Shown here in pieces: positions 36,769 through 50,140 of a stretch of 64,000 nt of DNA. This DNA is from Daphnia carinata (lineage: Eukaryota > Arthropoda > Branchiopoda > Diplostraca > Daphniidae). The notes under the pieces were generated by a model, which did no database searches, had not been told where the DNA came from, and saw only the letters and a list, made by a program, of their open reading frames with translations. Made by a program: the position numbers and the translations under genes. The stretch spans positions 13,142,971-13,206,970 of the forward strand of contig NC_081333.1 of NCBI RefSeq assembly GCF_022539665.2, given 5' to 3'. Each line of letters opens with the position of its first letter. The first letter of the stretch is position 1.

Positions 36769-39700
36769 AAAATTATGTTATTTTTGTTTACGGTGGGATT
36801 TGTTTTTGGTTTACCGTTGGAGTTTCGACGTTTATTAATACTTGTAATCGTTTTTTCTATCCCCCCCCAATCTGATGTGAAAAAAAAAAACACCAAAGTT
36901 TCGAGCGAGAGAAAAAGAAATAAAACTCAAATACAGTTTCACCAATCCATTCGGAAAGATTCCACGAACTTTATCGTTTTGTTTTCTTTTCCTTTATTTT
37001 TATTTTCGTGTACAAGAATTAAATGCCGCTGCGTCCTTGTTATTGCTTCACATTTCTATTGTACAATAGGAGCAGATAGTGTACCACGAAGATTATTCCA
37101 GATAAGTTTCGAAAGAGATGGGCCACTCTTTTCGTCGTATTCCATTGTTAGATTTTAGAAGACAATAATTCTAGGAAATGAAGGATGTATCTTCAGCTGG
37201 AACATTGTGTTCGATGGCAAGTGACAGAATTATTTCGTACAAAGAAAGCAAAAAAACGATTTAAATGTAGAAAAGATTCTGTAGCTGGAGACCATGGTAG
37301 GATTTTTAAACTGAGACATCTTTACCTGACAGTATTCGAAACGCACGGTGCTTTGTTAAAAAGCCAATCTAATGCTGCCCGGTAAGATGGAAACCGATAC
37401 TCGGGTTAGATGATTCGTTCAAAACGTTGCGTGCAAACAGAGCACCCATTTCAAACGAATGGAGCGGATCCTACCAATACGCTTTAAGCTAGTTGAAAAA
37501 GAATTTCAAAAACATACAGCAATAAAATAAATAAAAAGTAAATCACTTTTCTATCTGTTAAGAAGGACGTAGCTGCTAATCTAAGCACCAGATCTGAGAC
37601 ACCCTGTCGGGCCAGACGATAAACGCACACACAAGCCAATGGGTTAAAAACAGTTCGCTTGCACATCATAAAAAAAGATCATAAATGGGACACAGTTCTC
37701 CTTTCTTTCTTCAAACACTGAACAACAACAAAAAATAGCGCAGCATTACCTCCTGGACAAACCGTATTGCGTTTGACACGAGTGCTCCCTCCAGTATTTG
37801 TTCAAGCAGATTAGGAAGAAAATCGTTGTCGAGTCGCAGATGGCAGCCAAGGGAATGACTTTTGATGGTTGGGCTGCTAAAGAAGAAGTTGCAAGTCTTC
37901 AGAAATGAACGGATGCCACCAATCGCGGAGGCCGAAAGAAACGATAAAATTAAAAAAAAAAAGAAAAGAGCTCGCGTCCGTGACCCTCACTCTTGCACCC
38001 CACCGCCCTTCGCAAGAAATTTGAATATAGACTTATCAGTGGCTCCAGCAGCAGCGGCTCAATCGGCTCTGTCGAACTGTTGCTGGACTGTGCAGCAGAA
38101 AAAGAGGAGAGGCAGGGTTAAAGGGTCCACCAAGGTCGCAGCGATAGCCCGAGTCGGATTTATCGGTAGAAACATCCAGCTTCAGATTACTGAGTGCAAC
38201 GTCGACACTATTCATTAAAGCTTACATGATCGAAATTCAAATCTTTTCCCTCCCCTCTCTTATTTTTTTAAATTTTTCTTACCATCCATGTTCTGTTTTT
38301 TTTCTTGGAGATGTTTTTAAAGCTTTAGGGAGAGAGCGACGTCGCTTGCAAAAGTCATAACCCATAGTGTAGGGGGAAGCGTGTGATTTTAACATGTTAA
38401 ACGTGTTGTACTTCTTTGGTACCGCTGTCAGCCATCACGATGCCTGCATAGAAGAAGGGTTTTAAAATCAAAGATAATTTCATTCTTATTTAGCTACTAT
38501 ATTGCTACATAACAATTACCGTTTTACAAAAACTCGAGAGCTGCGGTCATACATTGAATAGCAAATAGTATTTTCTAAGTCTTCAATGAAGAGTCACGTG
38601 GAGCATAGAAATAACCGCAAAATGTATGCATGCTCTATTTATAGAACGATGTGCCCTTTTTTCCATATAAAAACAACTATTCGAAACCTTATATTCATCG
38701 TGAATGTATGAATAATGCAAAAAAAAAATTAAAACATTAAGCTGAAACCTTAAGATGATAAAGCTACGCTCTGATTTTATTTTCACAAATTTTAGTGAGG
38801 AAATATCAATACCTGTGATGCCATGTCATAGATACGCAAATAGTTGCCGATGTTCGTTTGGAGTCGATGTTCCAGAACCTGATCAAATGCCGACATCCAA
38901 ATATGCAATTTTGAAACAGGACCTGTTAAAAAGATACAACGTTGCGTTATTAATGCAATACTATAAATGTGAAGAGGTTAGGAACACCAGACATTTTAAT
39001 AAATATTTAATATTTACAAGAGCGAGATGTTGGTTCATCTACACTGTCCTGGAACACAGAAATGGTTGCACCGAAAACTCTCGAGATAAAAAGCCTCCGT
39101 TCTAATGACCACAGACGAACTCATACGAAAACGAAATGCCTTGCGTAGTGGCCATGTCTGGCATAATCGTTCCATGGAAATCTACTTCACTCACTTATTT
39201 TTTTTATTTTTTCTTTCTTCTTTCGCCCTTTTTCATCAATCCCTGTCTAAACATAAACAGACAATCAGCTCCCACTTGACGAGCCTAAAACCTTACGAAC
39301 CATGATTTCATTTCCAGCTCAAGTTGAACAAGAGAGAGAACGACTTATCCGGTTGCCTTCGTTTCTCTCGTGAAACTTATCTAAGGAAAAATCTTCGTCA
39401 AAAATAAAAGATGAGCAAAGGCGAGGTCCACGCAACTGACGATGTGAACAAGGAAAAAAAAAATGGCAGTTGAAAATTTTGACAGCGAGATGGTTCGATT
39501 TGCACAAAGTGCACACGGCTAACGCTAAATATATCTACCAAATCTACATAGCAACAGCAGGAATTTCGATTCGTTTGAAGCTTGGTCTCTCTCTTACCAA
39601 TGGTAATTTCCTTTGGGTTCTAGTTTTTGAAAAAGCCGAATCAGACCCTAGTAGGGATAACTATATTCTCACTCTCGTTGTGGCGTGATGAAGCATGAAT

Positions 39701-41694
39701 CGACCTAATGCATTCCATACCAGACAAGTTCAAGCCTCTCCCTCCCTTTTTTTTTCCCTTTTTTTTAAAAGAAAAGTCTTTCCATTATCAGACCGCCAGA
39801 GTCAACCATCGGGCGAATCAGGAAATACCGGTTCTCCGCTAGCCTGTGTATCTAAACGCAAAGAAGTGTCGCGCCACGAAAAGCAGCGCAGCGACAAACT
39901 TCGTCCTCCGTATCACTTCAGGTCATCGCCGCACTGTCCACCCCAAAATTTTAGCCTTAATTCAAATCAAAAAATAAAATTGGCGTACCGGTGGCTTGAA
40001 TTTCAATCACGACCACTTCGGACGTGAATTAATGAAAGTCAAACAAACACGGGAAAGGAGGGGAGGGAATAGAAAAGAATGAAAAAACGAGTGGAAAATG
40101 TCTATGGTGACCTGATGAACCCTCGCGCACAAGAGATGTCGGTTGCAGGGGAAGTAGTTTTAATCCTCCTCTCGCTTCTCAACGTCTTTCGAAATAAATA
40201 TTCAAATCACGTGACAAGGTCAGATGGCCATGTTTAGGCATCGGCGCGCTATCGCTTCTTTACATCCCCCTCGTCTTCTGACACTCGAAAACAGGAAGGA
40301 GAAAAAATAAAACGGAGAATAGAATTAAAACAAAAAAACGCGCGATGAACGGCGTTGATGAATCTAAAGGAAAAACCCAACGTGTTGCTTTACATGCAAC
40401 AATCTTTACCATCCATTAGCTATATCAAAACCTCCAGTTTTTAAACTCGAAAGCTTTAAGGAGCACCAAATTGAAATTTAAAAATAAATCTTACCCATTT
40501 GATACCAGCATCTTCTTTTCTGCTACCGTAGAAAATGGCCTCAAGAATCGAAATCAAGTCGCTCAAAAAAAAAAAAATTGACGAGCAGCTTCTCCGGAGG
40601 GTGTTTACCGATTGAAAGTTCGAATCCAACTAACCGGTCTCCGCAGCCTGGTATATTGTGAAGCGGGCCAAGTCCAGTGCGGGTGTCATGGCTGTTCGCC
40701 TCTGACGTTTCTCGGACTATCTCCCTCCCCAATTTCTAATGGGTGGACCGAGAAGGTTTTGGGGCCCCGCTAGTTAGTGATACTAGATTCTCTTTCTTTT
40801 CGTTCTCGCAAGGGTAACAAAATTCTAGTGTTATAATTACACCACACACACACACACAAATTATCAAAGCTGTACATTTATATGCACATCTATCGTGTCA
40901 TGATGCTATCCCCGGATGAAGTCAAATACAAGCTAACATGTTGGTTTCGTTAGTTCTTTCTTTGATGATTGCATGATTTTTGAAGAAAATGAAATGTAAC
41001 AAAACCCGAATGTCTGCGCTATAGTCAACGACTGGCTTGAACATTCTGGTTGACTGATAGCAACGACTTGTTCCCAAGACTGACCTTCGTTGCACAGGGG
41101 AAACTTCAAAACTTATGCCCGTATTGGTATGACCTTAAACGGGCGACATCTTTTCGTTAACCCTACTTGCTTTAAATTTAAATGAAAATCGTTTGAATAT
41201 TGCAAGTCAATCAGCTGGCCTTAATCAATTGTATTTTTAAACATTACCATTAATGCAGATGGGTACCAGCAAGTTTAGCTACAATGAAGAGGAGAATGAC
41301 CGCGGGATCAAGTAAGAAAAGCCGGTTTTTTGGGAGTGGTTTTATTAACCAGAATAGCAAAGGGCAAACACACTCTTTCCGTCTCAGTCGGTCCGCAAGT
41401 CATGTTTCCAGCAGAGGCAGCACTCTTGAGAAAAGAAATAAAAAAAAAAAAAGAGCATTCCATCTAATACTGAGCTTTCCGGCGACTTACAATAATTAAT
41501 TAGTAGTCACTAGAAATCGCCCATAGTTGCATATTCTTGCACAGTGTAGTTTGCATCGTACAGTGAACATTTTCATGTAGATTCCCGAATAGGGGATACG
41601 TTGAAAGAGAATGTAACAAACAACAGAAATGCAAACTGAACTTTTATAAGCTAACCAAACAGGTTTTGAAATCCTTTTACCCTCTATGTAATTC

Positions 41695-41720
41695 TTTTTT
41701 TTTTTTTTTTTTTTTTTTTT
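41695..41720. repeat. Poly-T tract, 26 bases
   Basis: Uninterrupted T run; could be a retroelement poly(A) tail on the minus strand, but no element body is recognisable next to it. Confidence 0.85.
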
Positions 41721-43669
41721 CTAGAATTCCAGAATATCTACATCAGAGCGTATTCCATAAAAGAAATCAAACTCATACAACGAAACCTGCGTTGGGCGTT
41801 TGCGGACAAGCGGTTGCCATTCGCGCTAAAAGAACATTTGGCAGCTTTTGGCGTACGAATGAAATTTCGAAACGAAACTGAAAACTGACTCACGGACATC
41901 TGACACGAGGTTTTTCAGTTAAGAAATTCTCTTACTTGCTTGCAGGTTGAATTGGGTAGATGGCCTGGATGGGTCAAAATCTTCCATTCCCTTAGGCCGT
42001 AGAGGGGGGACGATACGAAACAAGTTTCTAACCTCTTAAGTTTATAGAGAACACCTATAACACGGGGCGACATTAAAGGGAATAAAAGTAAAAACAGAAC
42101 AAAACAAGAAACTCTGTTTAAAATTCGATAGCCAAAAGAAATATAGAGGAAAAAAAAATCCGATGCATATCGTTTTTGATCGTCAAAGTAACGTCGTTTG
42201 TATCTGTCAGAATACTTTCTCTATTTAGATCTATCGAGATAAAGAAGCCATGTCGGTAGATTCTTTCTTCCTCTTGGAGTTGTGTACAGCATTTATAAAA
42301 ATCTCGTCCGCGCCCAAAGAAATCCAGCTGCAACGGCGAGGGATGTTGTAAAAAAAAAATGATGTCTTGTTTCTTTTACGATTTGCAATTGACGGAACGT
42401 TTTTCTTTTGCGCTTTCAACTCATAATGCTAATTCAGTTGTTTTTGATTTAATCATTTTTGAGTTTTCAATAGAGCAGATATGTTGTATGATGCACGTAG
42501 ATTTAGCTATGTTTACATGTAGGAACGATAAAATGTAACAATTATTCTATGTGGCAGCAAGCTCCATACTAGTAGCTTGAAATCTAGATGTGTGACCTTC
42601 GCAGCACTTGTATAATTTACTGGGGAAAAAAAAATGGGAATCAAGCAATGAATCGACATGGGACAGACACGTTCAAGTCCTGTCATTTATAAAACGTGTA
42701 TGTCTTAGAAATTGCTGTAAAAAGCGAGTTGCTTATCATCCATTTCAGGTGACACGCTCAACGGTTGCAAAACTGTAAATGCCAAATTTTCTGTCAACAT
42801 TCAATTTGCCTTGGGCTCTAGGAGCATAATATTTTTGCTTGAACGACAAAGAATGTCTCACGGATTAACCTGATGCCAATTAAGCAAACATAAACACGCA
42901 CAAAACTATACATTTCTCCCCCATGGCACACAGTTGGTATTGAGTAACTATAGGAACCATTTTAAATTTTGTATATTTCGGGGTAGTCAACTCTTCTGAA
43001 GAAAGCAACGGACATTATGCAAAATAAAGGGAAATGAGACGGCAAATAGATAAAACTGGTAATGTGATGCCGCAACGAATGCGATACCGATTTGCCGATG
43101 CGCCGCTATGTTACATATCACTAAGGTCGATTTTTACGGTTGCAAGATGACCACTTGACCATAGTCTCCGAAGCACTGGAGATTTTGAATTTATTCTTGT
43201 TTCGTCTACGCTTCCCCATATTCCTTCTGCAGTAGGAAGCCAATGCGTTACACAAAAAAAACAACAACGGGTACGAAATACGTGGATCGTGAAAAAGAAA
43301 TACCTTGATTGGCCATCCTTTCGCGAAACAATGTTTTCGTTTAGTTCCCGTTAGTTCGCTTATGCCTTTTCGTTTACCGGTTTTTATTCAGATATAATTT
43401 TTTTGATTTTCTGGTGCCACATCGTAGTAATGCGATAAAATTATATATAATGCGGAAGGTGCTATTCGTGAGATAACACATGAGAAAATATAGTTTCCGT
43501 GCGTTAAGTGCGCATAAGATTGCATATAGGAACTTATTTTGTCATCCAGACACTCGTCTGAAAAAAAGTTAACGAATGACATTTTTCATTCAAGCCAATA
43601 GCATCTATAAGACATTGAGAAAATGTTACCATTCTTCCAAATTTGTCGCAACAAAATTCATGAACTACA

Positions 43670-43741
43670 AACTATTTGTGAAGACGCCCCACACCATCTA
43701 GTGGTGATGTAAAGAATCACAAATAGTTAACACCAGATGGC
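43670..43741. repeat. 12-bp inverted repeat with CTCF-like motifs
   Basis: AACTATTTGTGA (43670-43681) and its exact complement TCACAAATAGTT (43717-43728) enclose 35 bases that hold CACCA-tctag-TGGTG (43692-43706). The minus strand of 43693-43704 and the plus strand of 43730-43741 each match 11 of 12 positions of the CTCF core CCASYAGRKGGC, on opposite strands. Function is inference; it may be a small MITE remnant. Confidence 0.6.
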
Positions 43742-44316
43742 CCATAAACGTAACGAAACGTTGTATACGTATATTTTTTTCTTACCTGAAAATTAAAAAT
43801 AAATAAATATAAAAATTTTACATCTTCAAAAACTGGACCGTGGTCCAGAAGCACACCATTCCACACATTGATTAGCCTATTTGCTTTCCTTTTTTCATAC
43901 ATTTATTTCTTTTATATTACATGTGGGACAATATTTGATGACCCAGTTTCTAAAATGATTTAATACACACACATGCTTTAACTTAATAGACTCCTAATGC
44001 TCTAAAAAGGGAAGCAGAACCAATACATTACTAGTTAACTTAACACCGACATTTTTTTCAAGAATTCAGACTCTTAATTATTTACGTTTTCACGTATCTT
44101 CAAAGTTTGAACTATAAATTCTTTCTACCATTTTACCAGAACATCCCACATTTCTATCCCATTTCCCCTCTTGTGAAATCAATCTACATGTGAAAAGTTT
44201 TCATGACTTTTAAGTGTTAAATTTCTGAGCACAACACGTTTGAAATGAACGCTAGTCTCCTAATCCATAGTTCCATACCTAAGAACGAATCTTTTCGCAA
44301 GTTGTGCAACGTTGCG

Positions 44317-44349
44317 TGGGGGAGGGTAGTATTTATTACCCTTCCCCCA
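44317..44349. repeat. GC-rich hairpin upstream of MEPCE
   Basis: TGGGGGAGGGTA and TTACCCTTCCCCCA pair over about 12 bp with one bulge, roughly 400 bases before the MEPCE start. Role unknown. Confidence 0.6.
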
Positions 44350-44747
44350 TCCTTGCCCCAACGCGAAGAAAGGGACATCACAACGCATTGTGGTCGGACG
44401 TCGACAAGGTCGGTCTTAGCACACCTTGTCTAATATTTAAAGCCCATATTATCACATTTGTAAGACAAAATTCATTCGAGGTAACATTTTACCACCTTCT
44501 GTACAATTTTAGCTTTTATGGCTAGTTTTAGTTAATTTTCTTTGTGTATACAAATGATTTTCAGTGTCAGCTTTCCGATTTGTCCGCTAGATGTCGCATA
44601 TTTTGATTTATGGAAGTTATTTAAATTTGAATGGTTTTCACTATCCAGAAATTTCAACCTACCCAGTAATGCTCTAGTTTCAAACCAAGATTATTTCAGT
44701 GTGACAAACTTTACTTTTTATTACAGGATTATATTACGTGAAAAACA

Positions 44748-46864
44748 ATGGCGTCAACGCAAGTAGTTTCCCTTAATATTGGACAAATGAAGCGAGTGCA
44801 CTTCCCAACTGAAGGTGATGACAGGCCTGTGGAGAATATACCCCACTTTGTGAGTCCAAAAAAAATGGTAAAGCCTACAAACAGTCAACGTAAGAGAAGT
44901 CTGAGTCTTACATTTGAAAGCAAGCAGCATCATTTCAAGAGGAGACGCAAAGATGAGTTTGTGAGACCAACAAAGTTTCTGCTTGGAGGCAACAGCAGAG
45001 ATCCATTAAACTTGGGAAGTCTAGCAGATGAAAGAATTAACCGAGCTTTGAATGAACATACTCCAGAATCCTCACCTCTACCTACCCCTAAGCACCGAAA
45101 GGAAGAAATTGAAGTATTAATTCCATCTAATATAAGGGATCCATTAAATTTGAATATGCCAGATGATGATTTAGCGGAAAGAGCATTGATTTCTCCGAAT
45201 GCAGTGATGAGGAAAAAGCGAGGGCGAAACCGCAAACGAAGGAGAACGAACAGTGCTAGTGAAGTGCTAGATGCTCGAAGAAATTCACCTGAGTTAAGAA
45301 CGCTCACATTGGATCTTCCTGTGGTTAAGCCAGTTGCCGTACAGGCAGCAGAAAACCATGTTGCAGCCGAAACAAAACCAGAAAACTCTATTAGTACGCG
45401 AGAATTCAAAGATTTAAAGCTGAAAACAGAAGCGATCAGGCATTGCAGGCGGCCGGATGACAAAATAGTTAGCCCTGTAGTTCCACAACCTGGAGCTAGA
45501 AAGCGATGTGGATTTTTTCCAAGATCTCTTTCAAAAGAGTCTACTGCCAAAACTCAAAGTCAGCGCCCGTTTTCTCGATGCCCTTCAAGAGAAAGTCAAA
45601 TGGCCGGAAGCAGCCAATTAAATAATAATTCTGAACAGTCTTGTTCAAGTCAGAACGTAAAAGAGGTTAAACGGTTTCAGTATGGAAATTACGATAGGTA
45701 AGCTAATGAATTACATGAAACTTTTACGTTTACGCTAAATGAGTTGATAATTATTAGGTATTATGGTTATCGCAACCCCAACTGCGAAGACCTGCGACTC
45801 CGTTCGTTCTGGCGTGAGTGGTTCGAAGACAAAGACGTCTTGGATATTGGATGCAATGCAGGACACGTGACACTTTGCGTGGCTCGTGATTTCAATCCAA
45901 AACAAATCGTTGGAATTGACATTGACCCCAAATTGATAGCAATTGCTCGCAAGAATATAAAAACTTACTCTGGCTCCCATCCGAATGAACGTCAATTCCC
46001 AGTTTCCATGCCACTCATGTACGGATCCATACCAAGCACCAGTTCATCTGCCGCATCATCCCGCTTTCCCGACAACGTTTCTTTCGTCCAGGGGAATTAC
46101 GTACCCGAAAGCGACGAATTTCTTCAAATGGTTCAACCAGAATATGATGCTATTCTTTGTCTTTCCGTCACGAAATGGGTACATCTCAATTGGAAAGATG
46201 CTGGACTGAAACGTTTTTTCCACAGAATTTTCGCCCATTTACGACCAGGAGGAAAATTGGTACTTGAGGCGCAAGGTTGGGCATCTTACAACAAGAGAAA
46301 AAAATTAACGGTGAGTTGCAATACAAATTTCCTAGGGAAATTAAAAACTGAAGTATCTGCTTACATTCCACAGGAAACTATTGCTGCAAACTATGCGGCT
46401 ATTCAACTATATCCTGAGCGGTTTCCTGATTATCTACTTTCGCAAGTAGGGTTCTCTACTTGCGAAGAAATAGCAACCCCACATCATGCTGCTAAAGGCT
46501 TTCGGCGACCCATTCACGTTTTCACAAAACCTATAAGTAGTTGTCCTACAACGCCAAAAGACAATGTTGGGTGAGTAGTAACTGAAATATCTCCCATTTT
46601 CTATTGTTAGCCAGGATCTTCAACGATTGTACAGTTTTTTTTCTTCGTTCTTGAATCGCTTTTGCTTATCCATTACACTCTTTGGCAAGTATTCAGTATA
46701 TTCCTTTCGAATTTTCGAGATCTCTGGTGTGTCCTATTCCTGTTCCAATTTCTTTTCACCTTTCATTTTTTTGCAGCACCTTGATCACGCCACTTCCTAG
46801 TTTCATTTCCTCAGTAAGATTTTCATTATTGGATGAATTCAGTTGGATTGGTGTGATACGTTAG
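44748..46864 (+). CDS. MEPCE: 7SK snRNA methylphosphate capping enzyme (MEPCE/bin3)
   Basis: Exons 44748-45697, 45758-46310, 46374-46570 and 46777-46864 give 595 residues. The first ~316 residues are basic, low complexity, with two copies of a RDPLNL motif and KR-rich clusters, as usual for the disordered N-terminus. The catalytic Bin3 methyltransferase domain follows: YYGYRNPN, SAM-binding VLDIGCNAGHVTL, acidic VGIDIDP, ILCLSVTKWVHLNWKDAGL and LRPGGKLVLEAQGW. It adds a gamma-methyl cap to 7SK (in other animals also U6) RNA and stabilises the 7SK complex that restrains P-TEFb, in the nucleus. Intron 46311-46373 is 63 bases and open in frame, so retention adds 21 residues. If the last intron is not removed, the protein ends at 46574 instead. 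Confidence 0.9.
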
Positions 46865-47640
46865 CACAAGAATGTACAGTCAATTATATTTTATAATAAA
46901 AGACTGTTAAATCAGACTAAAATAATAGGAACTGTGTGTTATGTGTTATACTAGAGGAATCTACGCAACTGCGAGCGTTGAAGGACGGATTTTATTATTA
47001 TTACTATTAATTTCTAGTTCACAAGACAAGTTAAAAGCGAGAAGCAGACCAACGGTAATACCTCTAAGTTGTTAAACTGAAAAACTAATTTTTTATCTAA
47101 TCAGAAGCCATATTTGACATTCTTTTATATCAAACACCAAGAAGGACTTAAGTTATTGCGAGAGTACCCCAACTCTCAATAACTTCCAGCTTCCACAATG
47201 ATCATCTAATGTCACAAAATCTAAAGTTGGTTTTCCAATGTTTGAATAGTAATTTTACATTACTTCACTAAACTGTACGTTCGTATCCTACAACATATGA
47301 ATTGACAGTGATTATTCAGTTTAGGATTAAGAATTAGGAAAAACACCAGTATCACATAAATATAACGATAACGAAAAACAGGATTTCCGCTTGTGATGAA
47401 CGAAAAATAAGGAATGGAAACGGAAACGTTGCTGATAAACAATCTCATTAATCGAAAAGGTATTGGATTATACGTGTCTATGCAATATGGTGCTGAAAAA
47501 GTATGTCAGTTTTGTCTCCCTGACACTTTATGTGCAATGGTGTTACAATTATCTGAAGAAATTAAATTATTAATGGTACGACAGAAGCGATTTTTAATTA
47601 TCCATAACCATTACGATTGATTTTGAATTGGCAAAAATGG
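46865..47640. other. 3' flank of MEPCE and spacer
   Basis: AATAAA-like signals occur near 46896. No gene recognised; the satellite begins at about 47640. Confidence 0.6.
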
Positions 47641-47930
47641 CGATTGATTAACTTAATTATGGAAAAGTATATATAAATTAGATTGCAAATCCCACGAAGA
47701 CAAAGAAAATAGCCTTAATTTTAATCTAGGTTACATAGTTTTTGAATTGTTCATATTAAAGTAGATTGGTTTTAAAGAAAAGCGCGTTTGATTTCAATTA
47801 TCTTCGTTAAATTAACTAAACTATAGCAAACTATGCTTGAATTAGGTTCGAAATTAAACGAAGATGAAGACAACAACCTTAATTTTAATCTAGGTTACAC
47901 AGCTTTTGAGTTATTCAAATTAACATACCA
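47641..47930. repeat. Left edge of the 164-bp satellite, degenerate units
   Basis: Partial units with the same words as the main array (TTAATTTTAATCTAGGTTACA, GATTGGTTTTAAAGAAAAGC) but irregular spacing, as expected at an array edge. Confidence 0.7.
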
Positions 47931-48560
47931 TTAAAATGTTTTGGAGCGCTAGCGCGATTCATCACATATATTCGGTGTATTTTTTAAACGATTCGTTTTA
48001 AGAGAAAATCAATAGCTGAATCGAAATCAGCGTTCAATTTTCAGTATACTGTGTAAGTTTCATTGAATTCAAAGAAATGTCGTTTTTGGCCGATTTTGGC
48101 AAAAGTGGGAAGGCTATAGCCTTCTCACTTTCTCAGTTTTGGTCAAATTTCAAATTTAGCTTAAAATACATGATTTCCATTCAGAATTGAATGCTTATCA
48201 CGGAAATCAAATTTATTTTGCAATTGACCTTATAGTTTTTTTATTAAACGTCAACAACGAAAAGAAAAAAAAATCGGGCTTATTTAGTTGGGCTTGTTTA
48301 GTCGGGCTTAAAAAATTTTTGTGCAATAACTGTCACTCATCGGAATTGGTGGAGTATCATAGGATATACTAAAAATTGAATGCTGATTTCGGGTAAATTG
48401 TTCTTTCTTTCATTGAGTGAGCGATTTTTTAGATACACCCAATATTTAAGAAGCGCTGGTTCGCTCTAGCGTGCCAGTACGCGCCTGCGCGATGCAACAC
48501 AAATTCCCGATTGCCAGCGCGCTGATTGCAATTATCTTGTTTATATTAACATAATTATTG
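47930..48560. repeat. ~600-bp satellite-interrupting block, copy 1
   Basis: First of three near-identical blocks (others at about 50140-50775 and 54970-55500). Common features are GAAGGCTATAGCCTTC (48109-48124, a perfect 16-bp palindrome), TCGGGCTTATTTAG words, and a CG-richer end with AGCGC words. The short open frame at 48187-48372 recurs in copy 2 but looks incidental. Confidence 0.85.
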
Positions 48561-50140
48561 CAAAATAGGTACGAAGCAGATTGGAAATCCAACGAGGATA
48601 AAGAAAATAACCTTAATTTTAATCTAGGTTACATAGTTTTTGAGTTATTCACATTAAAGTAGATTGGCTTTAAAGAAAAGCTTGTTTAATTTTAATTATC
48701 TTCTTTAAATTAACTTAACTATGAAAAATTATGCATGAGTTAGCTTCTAAACTAAAGGAGGATTAAGATAATAACCTAAATTTTAATACAAAATGCATAG
48801 TTTTTGAGTTATTCAACCTTAAATCAATTAGCTTTAAAAAAAAGCATATGTTTAATTTCAATTATCTCCCTTAAATTAACTTAACTATGGCAAATTATGC
48901 ATGAATTAGGTTCGAAATTAAACGAGGATAGAGATAATACCCTTAATTTTAATCTAGGTCACATGGATTTTGAGTTATTTAACTTAAAATAGATTGGCTT
49001 TAAAGAAAAGCTCGTTTGATTTCAATTATCTTCTTTAAATTAACTTAACTATGGTAAATTATGCATGAGTTAGGTTTGAAATTAAACGAGGATCAAGCAA
49101 GTACCCTTAATTTTAATTTAGGTTACATAGTTTTTAAGTTATTCAACTTAAAATAGATTGTGTTTAAAGAAAACCTCGTTTGATTTAAATTATCTTCTTT
49201 AAATTAACTTAACTATGGCAAATTATCCATGAACTACGTTCGAAATTAAACGAGGATCAAGGTAATACCCTTAATTTTAATCTAGGTTACATGGATTTTG
49301 AGTTATTTAACTTAAAATAGATTGGCTTTAAAGAAAAGCTCGTTTGATTTCAATTATCTTCTTTAAATTAACTTAACTATGGTAAATTATGCATGTGTTG
49401 GGTTCGAAATTAAACGAGGATCAAGATAGTAACCTTAATTTTAATCTAGGTCACATAGTTTTTGCTTTATTTAACTTAAAATAGATTGTCTTTAAAGAAA
49501 AGCTCGTTTGATTTCAATTATCTTCTTTGAATTACCTTAACTATGGTAAATTATGCATGAGTTAGGTTCGAAATTAAACGAGGATCAAGCAAGTACCCTT
49601 AATTTTAATTTAGGATACATATTTTTTTAGTTATTCAACTTAAAATAGATTGGGTTTAAAGAAAACCTCGTTTGATTTCAGTTATCTTCATTAAATTAAC
49701 TTAACTACGACAAATTATGGATGAATTAGATTCAAACTTAAACGAGGATCAAGAAAATACGCTTAATTTTAATCTAAGATACATAGTTTTTGAGTTATTC
49801 AACTTAAAATCAATTAGGTTTAAAAAAAAGCATGTTTCATTTCAATTATCTCCCTTAATTTAACATAACTATGGCAAATTATGCATGATTTAGGTTCGAA
49901 ATTAAACGAGGATCAAGACAGTAACCTTAACTTTAATCTAGGTCACATAGTATTTGAGTCATTCAACTTAAAATATATTAGCTTTAAAGAAAAGCTCGTT
50001 TGATTTCAATTATCTTCTTTAAATTAATGTTACTATGGCAAATTATGGATGAGTTAGGTTCTAAATTAATTAAGGATGAAGAAAATAAACTGTATTTTAA
50101 TCTAGGTTACATAGTTTTTGATTTATTCAAATTAACACAC
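48560..50140. repeat. 164-bp AT-rich satellite array, segment 1
   Basis: About nine monomers. The word AAATTATGCATGA recurs at 48892, 49056, 49220, 49384, 49548 and 49712, exactly 164 bases apart. Two main monomer types exist: one with GATTGGCTTTAAAGAAAAGC, one with CAATTAGCTTTAAAAAAAGC followed by TTTCATTTCAATTATCTCCC. There is no coding capacity. Confidence 0.95.

Larger units (their letters stand above)
36769..44747. other. 8-kb gene-poor spacer
   Basis: Starts with the HECTD1 3' UTR (possible poly(A) signal AATAAA at 36919-36924). The rest is AT-rich with scattered short open frames that show no family match or splice support. Visible structures are a CA microsatellite near 40845-40858, a 26-base T run at 41695-41720, an inverted repeat with CTCF-like motifs at 43670-43741 and a hairpin at 44317-44349. 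It may contain regulatory DNA; no RNA gene was recognised. Confidence 0.5.

Noticed and set aside
38755-39105. 116-residue plus-strand open frame in the 8-kb spacer
   Set aside because: No recognisable domain, no splice or promoter support; length is expected by chance in this much sequence.
39695-40027. 110-residue plus-strand open frame
   Set aside because: Low-complexity, no family match, and no conserved start context.
40616-40630. GTTCGAATCC resembling a tRNA T-loop
   Set aside because: Flanking bases do not form a T stem, and no D or anticodon arm is found upstream.
42665-42690. GTTCAAGTCC resembling a tRNA T-arm
   Set aside because: One stem mismatch and no cloverleaf upstream.
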